The notes: generated by a model not told the origin, from the sequence alone. A stretch of DNA of 64,000 bases from Rhizobium vallis (GCF_003985155.1 NZ_ML133691.1:62001-126000); one strand, 5' to 3'; shown: positions 52,719 to 62,412, numbered from the stretch's first letter. A program made the numbers and translations.

Positions 52719-52744
52719 AACGCCTGCAACGCGTTCTCGGTTCC
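52719..52744 (-). promoter_or_regulatory. EcfG promoter (N17) overlapping start of hydrolase gene
   Basis: Minus strand: GGAAC, 17 bases, CGTT; the hydrolase ATG begins eight bases after it, so the transcript would have almost no leader. Confidence 0.5.
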
Positions 52745-52968
52745 GCCGCGTTCAAGCGCGGCTCCCAGAGGTGCTCCACCCGAAGCGTACCGCCGGTAAG
52801 CTGCTGCAATCGGGCATAAGGGCATATGGCAAACTCCTCGGCGCGATTGAGACCTTTTGCCGTAGAACACTCAGCTTCAGCCGGCTATAAAGTTTTACGC
52901 TACGTTGGCTTTCTATTGGTAACCGATGCCTAGTCCTCCTAGCCGGTCCGCATTCGACACTGCATCTG

Positions 52969-54091
52969 GTGCAGTCGGACATCGAGCGGTGTGATGCTTT
53001 TCTTTTTCAGGTTTCGGAATATTCTCGTCTTGGCGCCACTGTCTGTATAGACGAAATCCAGGCCGATGACGCCCGCAGCAAATTGTCTGCCTTTGCATTG
53101 GGAAACCCGCGATTGATGCTCGAAGATCTCTACCGCCTGCTTAAGAGCGGGCACGTTCAGGCGCAGGGTGTAGTCGATACGATGACGCAGCCCGTCGTCG
53201 TCCTTGATCGAAATTTCTCCGTGACCACGGCAAACAATGCGTTCGTCAAGACGTTTTCGGTCGACCGGGAGGATGTATTGGGCGAGAGCTTTTTCGCCCT
53301 CGGTAACGGCCAGTGGGAAATCCCGGAACTCCGTCACCTGATCGAAGCGATCATACCTAAGGCGGCAGCGGTCGTCGGCTACGAAGTGAAGCACGATTTC
53401 CCAACGATCGGCCAGCGAACCTTCCTCATCGATGCCCGACGTCTCATTCATCCCGATGATAATAGTCCGAACATCCTTGTCATCTTCGATGACGTCACGG
53501 AGAGACAACGACACAATGCCGAGCAGGAGTTCATCATTGCCGAGACACGGCATCGGATGAAGAATCTGTTTGCCGTCGTGCGGGCGATTGCCATGCAAAC
53601 GAAGGCAAAAACAGCGGATGTGATCGAGTACCGGGACACCTTGCTGGCTCGACTCGACGTCGCGCTTCACGCCCAGGACCTCGCTGCCAGCAAGCAAGGG
53701 GCCGATTTTGAAGAATTGCTTCGGGGGGACGGTCGGCGTACTTGGAGCAGCGCGTCTGCACACCGATGGTCCGTCCGTTCAGTTGCCCAGCCAGAACGTG
53801 CTATCGGTCAGTATGATCTTCCACGAACTGGCGACCAATGCCGCCAAGTACGGTGCTCTGTCCGTTGAAGGCGGCAAGCTCGATGTCGCCTGGACCCTCG
53901 AGCCCGGCTCTCGTGATCGAACCCTTTTGAATTGCAAATGGCAGGAATCGGACGGTCCGCTCGTCGTGCCCTCCGATGAGAGGGGATACGGAACGGAGTT
54001 GATCGAAGGAATGGCGGCTCAGCTCGGCGGATCCTCGGAACTGAGATACGAGCAGCAGGGTTTAATCGCTACGATTAGAATTCCCCTATAG
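52969..54091 (+). pseudogene. HWE/HisKA_2 family sensor kinase with G6 frameshift
   Basis: A soluble PAS sensor kinase. The PAS domain begins at VVDTMTQPVVVLDRNFSVTT, followed by the HWE-type dimerisation helix with phospho-acceptor H in ETRHRMKNLFAVV. Then the frame breaks at a run of six G (53723-53728). With five G the text would continue as ELLRGTVGVLGAARL and reach N-box HELATNAAKYGALS, W-x-E in KWQESDGP and GYGTELIEG. HWE kinases commonly feed the PhyR/NepR/EcfG general stress cascade. The start is uncertain (GTG at 52969). Real mutation, slippage-based switching or sequencing error are all possible. Confidence 0.78.
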
Positions 54092-54208
54092 AGTCTCATG
54101 AGACACCTTGACCGTCCAACAATTCATAACTGTGGGCAATGGGTCCGACGAGGGTCATGGGAGGCGAAGAAGCGCTCTGCGGCGATGGACTGCGTCAGTG
54201 ACGGCGAG

Positions 54209-54233
54209 GGAACCTTTGAAAGTCCGAAGGGTT
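54209..54233 (+). promoter_or_regulatory. EcfG-like promoter (GGTT variant) for NmrA-like gene
   Basis: GGAAC at 54209-54213, 16 bases, GGTT; ATG 31 bases downstream. Confidence 0.6.
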
Positions 54234-54264
54234 ATGCCCCCCATCACTGCGGGAGACATGGTCC

Positions 54265-55120
54265 ATGTACATCATTGTTGGCGGGACGGGACACGTCGGC
54301 TCCGCCGTGGCGAAGACGCTGCTTGAAGGGGGCAAAGCGGTCACAGTCGTCACTCGAAACCCTGAGAAGGCCGCCGCATGGCGACAGCGGGGCGCGGAAG
54401 TCGCCCTCGCCGACGTCCACGACATGACCTTGCTGCGCGAGGTTTTTCGCCAAGGGAAGCGGGCCTTCCTGCTGAACCCGAACGCTGACATCTCGAGCGA
54501 TACGGATCGGGAAGAATGCAAAACCGTGCGCTGCCTGCTCGAAGCGATCGACGGGTCGGGGCTGGAGAAGGTGGTGGCGCAATCAACCATGGGCGCACAG
54601 CCGGGCGAGGAATGCGGTGATCTCAACGTCCTTTACCAACTGGAGGAGGGCCTGAGGAACCAGCCGATTCCTGCCACCATTATCCGCGCAGCCTACTACT
54701 ACAGCAACTGGGATACGATGGTGGGGCCTGTCACGAGGGACGGGGTATTATCGACCATGCTCCCTGCCGACCCTCAAGCTCCCCATGGTCGCGCCGGAGG
54801 ATCTTGGAAGGGTCGCTGCGCGGCTCCTGCAGGAGCCGATCGAACAGATCGGCATACATCCCGTCGAGGGGCCGAAACGCTGCTCCCCTAATGACGTTGC
54901 CGCAGCTTTCGCCGCCGCCCTCGGCCGGGCTGTTCGCGTCGACGTGATCCCGCGCGAAACCTGGGAAGACGCATACCGAAGTTTGGGCTTTTCCGATGCG
55001 GCGGCTCACTCATATGCCAGGATGACGGCTCTCACTGCCGATGGTCCCGAATATCCCGAGGATCCAATTCGAGGATTGATCTCAATCCAGACCTACATAG
55101 GCCAGCTCGTTCGCAGCTGA
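54265..55120 (+). pseudogene. NmrA-like NAD(P)-binding protein, frameshifted at C tract
   Basis: An atypical SDR of the NmrA family (MYIIVGGTGHVGSAVAKTLL cofactor motif; VVTRNPEKAAAWRQRGAEV). Continuous homology runs to LSTMLPAD and then resumes one frame later as LKLPMVAPEDLGRVAARLL through to 55120. The break is at GACCCTC (CCC at 54771-54773): with one C fewer, the reading GCC-GAC-CTC-AAG-CTC-CCC is continuous. Full length would be about 284 residues. An EcfG-like promoter precedes it. Pseudogene or assembly error cannot be told from this sequence. Confidence 0.78.
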
Positions 55121-55203
55121 TTATGACGTGTCGCAGAGACAGCCAAAGGCCGCTTGATTGCTAGACCCCGTCGTTCGCTCCGTGCGCTTACTGCCTCCTC
55201 ACC

Positions 55204-56292
55204 TTAAATAGCCAGCCGCAACTGCGGCTCCCTTCCAGAAGCTTGCCGTTCCAGCGAGGAGAGGGTGACGCCGAGCAGGCGGATGCCTTTTCGCGGCGGA
55301 AAGATTGGCGAAAGCAGCAGGCCAACGATCTCTTCAAGGTCGGCGATCGCCGGCAGAGGGGCCGGAACCGTCTTGCTGCGGGTGATCTGGTTGAAGTCGG
55401 CATATTTGACCTTCAGTGTCACCGTCTTGGCGCCGATTCCGTTCGCCTCGCAATACCCCCACACTTTTTCGATCAGCGGCCGCAGCCCTTCGCGAGCCGG
55501 CTCGTAGGTATGGAGATCCTGCGAAAACGTATCCTCCGCGCCGACGGATTTGCGCACCCGATTCGGCTTGACCTGGCGCTCGTCGATGCCGCGGGCAATG
55601 CCGTAGAAATACGGTCCCGACTTGCCGAAATGCTCGACCAGAAACTCGAGCGTCTTCTGCTTGAGATCTGCGCCAGTCTCGATCCCGAGCTGATGCATCT
55701 TTTCGGCGGTTGCTGGCCCGACGCCATGAAATTTCTTGACCGGTAGCTGCTCGACGAATGCCGGGCCGTTCTTCGGTGTGATGACGGCCTGGCCGTTGGG
55801 CTTGTTGATGTCGCTCGCCATCTTGGCCAGGAACTTGTTATAGGAAATCCCGGCCGAGGCATTGAGGCCGGTCACCTGCTTGATCCTGGCGCGGACCTCC
55901 AGCGCGATCTCCGTGGCAATCTCCATGCCCTTCAGATTTTGCGTAACATCGAGATAGGCCTCGTCAAGCGAGAGCGGCTCGATCATCGGCGTGTATTCAG
56001 CGAAAATCTCACGGATCTGCTGGGACACTGCGCGATAGACATCGAAGCGCGGCGGCACGAAAATCAGCTCCGGACACTTTCGTCTCGCGGTCACCGACGG
56101 CATCGCCGAATGAACGCCGAATTTGCGCGCCTCGTAGCTCGCCGCCGCCACCACGCCGCGCGCCGCCGACCCGCCGACGGCAATCGGCTTGCCGCGCAAT
56201 TCCGGATTATCCCGCTGCTCCACCGAGGCATAAAAAGCATCCATGTCCACATGGACGATTTTACGGACGGGGGTTGAGCTCATGTCGTTCAT
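55204..56292 (-). CDS. dinB: DNA polymerase IV (Y family)
   Basis: A 362-residue translesion polymerase. The catalytic acids are in VHVDMDAFYASVEQRDNPEL and LSLDEAYLDVT; the steric-gate region and little-finger domain (LRPLIEKVWGYCEANGIGAKTVTLKVKYADFNQ) follow, ending in TLSSLERQ. It lacks a clear beta-clamp motif of the QLxLF form at the very end but has PQLRLAI. I start at 56292 (MNDMSSTPVRKIV) or 56283; neither has a good ribosome site. No GTTC/GAAC-N7 LexA box is evident upstream. It opposes ligD. Confidence 0.93.
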   Translation of the reverse strand: MNDMSSTPVRKIVHVDMDAFYASVEQRDNPELRGKPIAVGGSAARGVVAAASYEARKFGVHSAMPSVTARRKCPELIFVPPRFDVYRAVSQQIREIFAEYTPMIEPLSLDEAYLDVTQNLKGMEIATEIALEVRARIKQVTGLNASAGISYNKFLAKMASDINKPNGQAVITPKNGPAFVEQLPVKKFHGVGPATAEKMHQLGIETGADLKQKTLEFLVEHFGKSGPYFYGIARGIDERQVKPNRVRKSVGAEDTFSQDLHTYEPAREGLRPLIEKVWGYCEANGIGAKTVTLKVKYADFNQITRSKTVPAPLPAIADLEEIVGLLLSPIFPPRKGIRLLGVTLSSLERQASGREPQLRLAI

Positions 56293-56509
56293 GGCGGCTT
56301 CAGCAATCGCGGTGGGATCGGCATTTTGAATTCGCGCCGAAACAAAAAGAGAACATAGCAGCCTTTGATGCGATATCAACAGATTCCGTAGTGCGCGGGG
56401 GCTCGCCGTCGAAACTCCCAGCCACCCGATGCGTTCCCTCCGCAGGTAATCAATCTCAGGAGACAGAGGCCGCCGCCGCTCCTCGTACTATGGAAGGTTC
56501 GCAAAACTT

Positions 56510-59146
56510 ATGGCCGACAATCTCTCGAAATACCGTGCCAAGCGCGATTTCCAGAAGACCAGCGAACCGAGCGGCGAGACGCATGTCAAATCGTCGAACC
56601 GCCGGCGCTTCGTGATCCAGAAGCATGACGCCACACGTCTGCACTATGACCTCCGGCTCGAGCTCGACGGGGTGTTCAAATCCTGGGCCGTGACCAAGGG
56701 GCCGTCACTCGATCCGCATGACAAGCGGCTCGCGGTCGAAGTCGAAGATCATCCGCTCGATTACGGCGACTTCGAAGGCACCATACCCAAGGGCCAATAT
56801 GGCGGCGGCACGGTGATGTTGTGGGATCGCGGCTATTGGGAGCCGGAAGGCCGGAAGTCACCGGAGGAGGCACTGAGGAAGGGCGATTTCAAGTTCACGC
56901 TCGAGGGCAAGCGTCTCCACGGCAGTTTCGTGCTGGTCCGGATGCGCAATGACCGCGATGGTGGCAAGCGGACCAACTGGCTGCTGATCAAACATCATGA
57001 CGATCATTCGGTCGAGGAGAATGGCGCAGCCGTCCTGGAGGAGAAGACCACCTCGGTCGCCTCCGGCCGCAGCATGGAACAGATCGCCGAGGGCAAGGGC
57101 AGCAAGCCGCGCCCGTTCATAATGGCGAATGCCGAGGTCGAGGCGGACGCGGTCTGGGGCAGCAAGCATGGCCTGGCGGCGGACGAGCGGAAGAAGAAGT
57201 CTCGGACGGATGTCGCGACCTCAACCGCTGTCGATCTGCCGGATTTCATTGACCCGCAACTGTGCGAAAAGCTCGCTCGGCCGCCGGCCGGGGACGATTG
57301 GCTGCACGAGATCAAGTTCGACGGTTACCGGATCCAGATGCGGGTTGCCGATGGGTCGGTGACGCTGAAGACGCGCAAGGGCCTGGATTGGACGGCCAAA
57401 TATCCCGAAATTGCAGACGCAGCATCCGCGTTCTCCGACTGCATCATCGACGGCGAGATCTGCGCACTCGACGAGAACGGCGCACCTGATTTTGCGGCAC
57501 TGCAGGCGGCCCTGTCGGAGGGCAAAACTGGCGATCTGGTCTATTTCGCATTCGATCTGCTATTTGACGGCGGCCAGGATTTGCGGTCCATGCGCCTGGT
57601 CGAGCGGAAGGAACGGCTGCAAAATCTGGTCGCTGAAGCGACCGACAATACTCGCCTCCGCTACGTCGAACATTTCGAATCCGGTGGCGATGCCGTGCTT
57701 CGCTCCGCTTGCAAGCTGCATCTCGAGGGTGTCATCTCCAAGCAGATAGAAGCGCCCTATCAATCGGGCCGCACCGACAGCTGGGTCAAGTCGAAATGCC
57801 GGGCCGGACATGAAGTGGTGATCGGCGGCTACGCTAAGACCGACGGCAAGTTCCGGTCTCTCCTCGTCGGCGTCCACCGTGGGGATCACTTCGCCTATGT
57901 CGGCCGTGTTGGCACGGGCTACGGCGCCAAGAAAGTCGAGACGCTGCTTCCGAAGCTGAAGGCGCTCGAGACGACGAGATCCCCGTTCACCGGTATCGGC
58001 GCTCCGAAGAAGCAGGCCGAGGTTGTCTGGGTGAAGCCTCAGCTTGTTGCCGAGATAGAATTCGAAGGCTGGACCACGGATGGCCTCGTCCGCCAGGCTG
58101 CCTTCAAGGGGCTGCGAGAGGACAAGCCGGCGAAAGAGGTTGAGGCCGAGAAGCCGGCATCGCCCGCCAAAACCGATACTGCTCAACCTGCGCAAACCGC
58201 CAGGACCAGACCCACCCGCCGCAAAGGTGCCAAGGCAGAGGTCTTGGGCGTGCTGATTTCCAATCCCGACAAACCGCTCTGGCCGGACGCTGGCGATGGT
58301 GAGCCCGTCACCAAGGAAGATCTGGCGCGCTATCATGAAGCAGTCGGTCCCTGGCTCATCGAGCATATCAAAGGACGGCCCTGTTCGATTATCCGCGCGC
58401 CCGACGGCATCGGTGGAGAGCAGTTCTTCCAGCGCCACGCAATGCTCGGCACCTCGAACCTCCTCGAGCTGGTGAAGGTCTTCGGCGACAAGAAGCCTTA
58501 CCTGCAGATCGATCGGGTCGAGGGACTGGCGGCGATCGCCCAGATCGGCGGCGTTGAGCTGCATCCGTGGAATTGCGAGCCCGGCAAGCCGGAAGTCCCC
58601 GGCCGGCTGGTCTTCGACCTCGATCCTGGCCCTGACGTGCCGTTTTCGACCGTTGTCGCGGCCGCGCGCGAAATGCGCGACCGGCTTGAGGAGCTCGGTC
58701 TCGTCAGTTTCTGCAAAACCACGGGGGGCAAAGGATTGCATGTCGTCACGCCGCTTGCCGTCAATAAGCGCAAGCCGCTCAGCTGGGCAGAGGCGAAGGG
58801 TTTCGCCCATAACGTCTGTCAGCAGATGGCGCGCGACAATCCCGATCTCTATCTCATCAAGATGACCAAGAGCCTTCGGGGCGGCAGGATCTTTCTCGAC
58901 TATCTCCGCAACGATCGCATGGCGACAGCCGTGGCGCCGCTGTCGCCACGGGCCCGGCCCGGAGCCACCGTGTCGATGCCGCTGACCTGGGCACAGGTGA
59001 AGTTCGATCTCGACCCGAAGCGCTTCACGGTCCGCACGGTGCCGGCGCTGCTTGCCAGGAGCTCCGCTTGGCAGGACTATCGTGACGGTGAGCGACCGCT
59101 CGAGCAGGCGATCAAGCGTTTCGGAAGATCAAGACGCGCGAGCTGA
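56510..59146 (+). CDS. ligD: LigD: 3'-phosphoesterase, ATP-dependent ligase and polymerase for NHEJ
   Basis: An 878-residue three-domain NHEJ enzyme. The N-terminal phosphoesterase (1-190) has HDATRLHYDLRLE and DHPLDYGDFEG. The ligase (about 220-530) has the nucleotidyl lysine K269 in EIKFDGYRI and motifs ending in VEIEFEGWTTDG. After a Thr/Lys/Pro-rich linker (about 545-580), the polymerase/primase domain has the metal-binding DLDP in VFDLDPGPDVPF and CKTTGGKGLHV. It joins double-strand breaks together with Ku. The order phosphoesterase-ligase-polymerase is the common alphaproteobacterial one. Two Ku genes lie 3-7 kb downstream on the other strand. Confidence 0.96.
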   Translation: MADNLSKYRAKRDFQKTSEPSGETHVKSSNRRRFVIQKHDATRLHYDLRLELDGVFKSWAVTKGPSLDPHDKRLAVEVEDHPLDYGDFEGTIPKGQYGGGTVMLWDRGYWEPEGRKSPEEALRKGDFKFTLEGKRLHGSFVLVRMRNDRDGGKRTNWLLIKHHDDHSVEENGAAVLEEKTTSVASGRSMEQIAEGKGSKPRPFIMANAEVEADAVWGSKHGLAADERKKKSRTDVATSTAVDLPDFIDPQLCEKLARPPAGDDWLHEIKFDGYRIQMRVADGSVTLKTRKGLDWTAKYPEIADAASAFSDCIIDGEICALDENGAPDFAALQAALSEGKTGDLVYFAFDLLFDGGQDLRSMRLVERKERLQNLVAEATDNTRLRYVEHFESGGDAVLRSACKLHLEGVISKQIEAPYQSGRTDSWVKSKCRAGHEVVIGGYAKTDGKFRSLLVGVHRGDHFAYVGRVGTGYGAKKVETLLPKLKALETTRSPFTGIGAPKKQAEVVWVKPQLVAEIEFEGWTTDGLVRQAAFKGLREDKPAKEVEAEKPASPAKTDTAQPAQTARTRPTRRKGAKAEVLGVLISNPDKPLWPDAGDGEPVTKEDLARYHEAVGPWLIEHIKGRPCSIIRAPDGIGGEQFFQRHAMLGTSNLLELVKVFGDKKPYLQIDRVEGLAAIAQIGGVELHPWNCEPGKPEVPGRLVFDLDPGPDVPFSTVVAAAREMRDRLEELGLVSFCKTTGGKGLHVVTPLAVNKRKPLSWAEAKGFAHNVCQQMARDNPDLYLIKMTKSLRGGRIFLDYLRNDRMATAVAPLSPRARPGATVSMPLTWAQVKFDLDPKRFTVRTVPALLARSSAWQDYRDGERPLEQAIKRFGRSRRAS

Positions 59147-59476
59147 TCTCGGAAGAGTTGCTCCGGCCATCCAGGCTGACCGAGACATCAGCAAATCGAA
59201 GCTTGGACGGCACTTCTCATCGATTGTGACGCGATTCTGCCACGTCGAACGAACACTTCGCCCAACGGCCGCGTGCTGATTTGATTCGCTGCGAGTGTGC
59301 CATCCGAGCCACCCTGGATAGCATGCCTAGGAGTTTTTCTATGTGTCGTTTGTAAGCAAGACAAATCTCCAAGCCAGGGAGGGCGGAAACAAACAAAGTT
59401 AATTCTAAATTAGCAAATCGGGCAAATTCTGGCACTACTCGACCCGCGTGGTCGCCCTCAGGAGCTGGAGACCCGA
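59147..59476. other. intergenic region upstream of chemoreceptor
   Basis: About 330 bases. It includes an AT-rich stretch around 59395-59425 (AAACAAAGTTAATTCTAAAT), a candidate promoter region for the chemoreceptor gene; a GGAG precedes its ATG. No EcfG site and no terminator for ligD is visible. Confidence 0.4.
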
Positions 59477-61312
59477 ATGAAGCGCCCGAGTGTCAAGCAG
59501 GCCCTTATTGGCGTTTTGTCCGTCATCTGTGCCTTCGTCGTCGTCTTATCTTACAGTTCCCTCAGCACGATCTCGACGCTGAACGACAATACGCAGCAAA
59601 TTGGCGGCTTCTGGGTGAAACGCCTGATCACGGCCAGGGATATCGAGGGGAATTTCTCCGATTTGAAGCTGGCTTACGCGCGCTACCTGTTGGAGGCGTC
59701 ACCAGAAAAGCAAACCTCTGACGCGAAGCTGGTCGCCGACGCGAATTCCGCGGTCAAAAGCGCGGTCGATGAATATGTAAAAGACGTCCGTACCGAGCGG
59801 GGTCGCGAGCTGATCAACCAGGTCAACTCGGAACTTAAAAAATACGCCGAACTGGCCGCACGCATGGCCCAACTACAAGACAGCGGAAAGGGCGCCGAGG
59901 CGGCCAGCTTCTTCCGGGAAAGTATGGAGCCGCAATCCGATCTCGTCAGTCAGAAGATTGCAGAGCTCGTGGCCTTCATTTTGAGCCAGACCGAGACGTT
60001 CGTGGCGTCAAGCAGCGCCGCCGCGAGCAGTGCGTTTATAATTACAGCAATAATTGCAACTCTTGCAGTTCTAGTCGCCTTGGTCGGAACGATATTCGCC
60101 GTGCTCGGCATCGCAAACCCGATCCGCCGCATCGCCTCCGCCATGAAGATCTTGTCCGACGGCGATCTGCAAAATGAGATCCCCTATGCCGGCCGCGCCG
60201 ACGAGATCGGCGCGATGGCGGCAGCGGTTGAAGTGTTCCGGCAGAACGCCATAAATGTCCTTCGCTTGGAGCAGGAGGCCTCGGCATCACGAAGCCAGTC
60301 AGAGGCCGCTCGTGCAGCAGTACAGGAGCGTGCCGACCGAGAAGCGCAACAATTGCGGTTCGCGACGACCACGCTGGGTGACGGACTGAGACGTCTGGCA
60401 GGCGGCGACGTCTCTTTTCAGCTGGCGGAGCCTTTCGCTGCGGAATACGAGCAGTTGCGCGAGGATTTCAACACGTCGCTCAAACAGCTTGGTACGGCGA
60501 TCGGCGCAGTACTGCAAACGGTGCACAGCATCGACAACGGAACGCGCGAAATCGCGTCCGGTGCGCAAGATCTTTCCAAGCGCACGGAGCAGCAGGCCGC
60601 CTCTCTGGAGGAGACGGCAGCAGCGCTCGACGAGATTACCGCCAATGTTACCACCGCCTCCAAGCGAACCGACGAAGCTCGCAATGTCGCGCAGGAGGCG
60701 AACGTCAGCGCCGAACGGTCCGCTGCCGTCGTGTCTGAAGCCGAACAGGCTATGAGGCGCATCGAGAACAGCTCGGAGCAGATCTCCAATATCATTGGTG
60801 TAATCGACGAAATCGCTTTCCAGACAAACCTCCTGGCGCTGAACGCCGGCGTCGAGGCAGCCCGGGCCGGAGAAGCCGGTAAAGGCTTTGCGGTTGTCGC
60901 TCAGGAGGTTCGCGAGCTCGCACAGCGCGCAGCAACCGCGGCGAAGGAAATCAAAGGCCTGATCGAAAAGTCGTCTATCGAGGTCGGCACTGGCGTGAAA
61001 CTGGTCCTTGAGACCGGCCAGTCGCTGAAGTCGATCGGCGATCATGTGGCTCAGATCAATCAACTGATGTCGGCGATCGCGACATCCGCCCGCGAACAGT
61101 CTACGGGCCTTGCCGAGATCAACACAGCAGTCAATCATATGGATCAGTCCACTCAACAGAACGCGGCGATGGTCGAACAGTCGACGGCCGCGGCCGCGTC
61201 CTTGTCGAGTGAGGCGAGCAGACTGCGCGACCTCGTCAACCAATTTCGGCTCAACGACTCCACCGGCCAGGTCGCTACGACGAGAAGTGATGTGCGGTTC
61301 AGGGCTGCATGA
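59477..61312 (+). CDS. methyl-accepting chemotaxis protein
   Basis: A 611-residue transducer. Membrane helices at about 9-30 and 188-214 flank a four-helix-bundle sensor (about 35-185). HAMP (about 216-268) and a second HAMP-like segment (about 300-360) follow, then the signalling domain with hairpin tip VIDEIAFQTNLLALNAGVEAARAGEAGKGFAVVAQEVRELAQR. Q/E pairs for methylation lie on both sides. It has no CheR-binding pentapeptide at the end (RFRAA). GGAG precedes the ATG. It separates ligD from the ligase/Ku operon and has no obvious functional link to them. Confidence 0.93.
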   Translation: MKRPSVKQALIGVLSVICAFVVVLSYSSLSTISTLNDNTQQIGGFWVKRLITARDIEGNFSDLKLAYARYLLEASPEKQTSDAKLVADANSAVKSAVDEYVKDVRTERGRELINQVNSELKKYAELAARMAQLQDSGKGAEAASFFRESMEPQSDLVSQKIAELVAFILSQTETFVASSSAAASSAFIITAIIATLAVLVALVGTIFAVLGIANPIRRIASAMKILSDGDLQNEIPYAGRADEIGAMAAAVEVFRQNAINVLRLEQEASASRSQSEAARAAVQERADREAQQLRFATTTLGDGLRRLAGGDVSFQLAEPFAAEYEQLREDFNTSLKQLGTAIGAVLQTVHSIDNGTREIASGAQDLSKRTEQQAASLEETAAALDEITANVTTASKRTDEARNVAQEANVSAERSAAVVSEAEQAMRRIENSSEQISNIIGVIDEIAFQTNLLALNAGVEAARAGEAGKGFAVVAQEVRELAQRAATAAKEIKGLIEKSSIEVGTGVKLVLETGQSLKSIGDHVAQINQLMSAIATSAREQSTGLAEINTAVNHMDQSTQQNAAMVEQSTAAAASLSSEASRLRDLVNQFRLNDSTGQVATTRSDVRFRAA

Positions 61313-61368
61313 TCAGGGTCAGCAGTCCCTTCGTGCTTCGGCTGCCACGGTCGGGGGTTGGATGTGCT

Positions 61369-62412
61369 TTAGCGCATCCGCCGTTCGCTGATGTCAAAGA
61401 CTGCCGCATTGTCTTGAACCTCGCGGAGCCCCTTATAGGATGGGTGACGTAAGCTGCCGTCATCCGTCCAACCGGCAAACTCTACCTCGGCGATCAGGGT
61501 CGGTTGCGCGAAGACCAGGTTCTTGCCCTTGAGCGGCACGGCCGGCCGCCTGGTCGTTAGCTTGTCCAGGGTGGTTCTTAGGTACTCGGCGTCCTTCGTG
61601 TCGAATCCCGTTCCAACGGAGCCGACATAGACCCAGTCGTGCCCGTTGCGAGCGGCAAGCAGAAGGCTCCCCAAGCCGCCGCGCGCGACTGTCGATTGCT
61701 CATAGCCGACGATCATGAAGCTCTCGCTCTGCACACATTTGATCTTCAGCCAGTCGCCGGTGCGGCCGGAGCGATAAGGCTGATCCCGATGCTTGGCGAT
61801 GATGCCTTCGAGCCCCAACGAGCAGGCCTGTTCCAGGAGAACCGCGCCGTCGCCAAAGACTTCCTCCGACAGCTGGATCGCGCCAGTGGCGCCATCGAGA
61901 AAATCCTCCAGCATGTGCCGGCGGGCGGAAAGCTCCATTCCGGTCAGAGTGTGGCCGTCGAAATAAAGAAGATCGAACGCCAGAAATACCGACTCCGTCG
62001 ATGCTCGCTTGCCGCCGCGTCCGCCTAGCGACCGCTGCAGCGCCCCGAAATCCGCATGACCCTTGTTATCAAGCACGACGGCCTCGCCATCGAGGATGGC
62101 ACTTCCGACGCCGAGCTTTTTGGCTGCTTCGGCGATCACCGGGAACCGGTGCGTCCAGTCATGGCCGCCGCGGGTGATGATCCGCACGCCCTTCGGCTCG
62201 ATGTGGATCGCCAGGCGGTAGCCGTCCCACTTCACCTCGAAGGACCAATCCGGCCCTTTCGGCGGAACTTTTTTCAGGAGCGCCAGACAGGGCTCGATCC
62301 TGTCGGGCATCGGATCGAAGGGAAGATTGGGCTGCGCGGGATCGCGCGGCCGGGACGGCTTGGACTTGGCGACCGGATCGTCCTGCAGCAGCGGTTTGGT
62401 GCGACGGCTCAT
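61369..62412 (-). CDS. stand-alone LigD-type ATP-dependent DNA ligase
   Basis: A 347-residue ligase with only the catalytic and OB-fold domains. K61 in FEVKWDGYRLA is the adenylated lysine; LDGEAVV, DLLYFDG, EGIIAKHRD and LKIKC follow as motifs III-V. It lacks the polymerase and phosphoesterase domains of LigD at 56510 and has a basic N-terminus. Start overlaps the end of the Ku gene by four bases, so it is the last gene of a Ku, Ku, ligase operon. Together with LigD it gives two NHEJ ligases side by side. Confidence 0.93.
   Translation of the reverse strand: MSRRTKPLLQDDPVAKSKPSRPRDPAQPNLPFDPMPDRIEPCLALLKKVPPKGPDWSFEVKWDGYRLAIHIEPKGVRIITRGGHDWTHRFPVIAEAAKKLGVGSAILDGEAVVLDNKGHADFGALQRSLGGRGGKRASTESVFLAFDLLYFDGHTLTGMELSARRHMLEDFLDGATGAIQLSEEVFGDGAVLLEQACSLGLEGIIAKHRDQPYRSGRTGDWLKIKCVQSESFMIVGYEQSTVARGGLGSLLLAARNGHDWVYVGSVGTGFDTKDAEYLRTTLDKLTTRRPAVPLKGKNLVFAQPTLIAEVEFAGWTDDGSLRHPSYKGLREVQDNAAVFDISERRMR

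Noticed and set aside
61358..61377. Hairpin GGATGTGC-TTTA-GCGCATCC at the end of the stand-alone ligase gene
   Set aside because: Overlaps the ligase stop codon and has no T run; most likely chance or minor mRNA-end structure.
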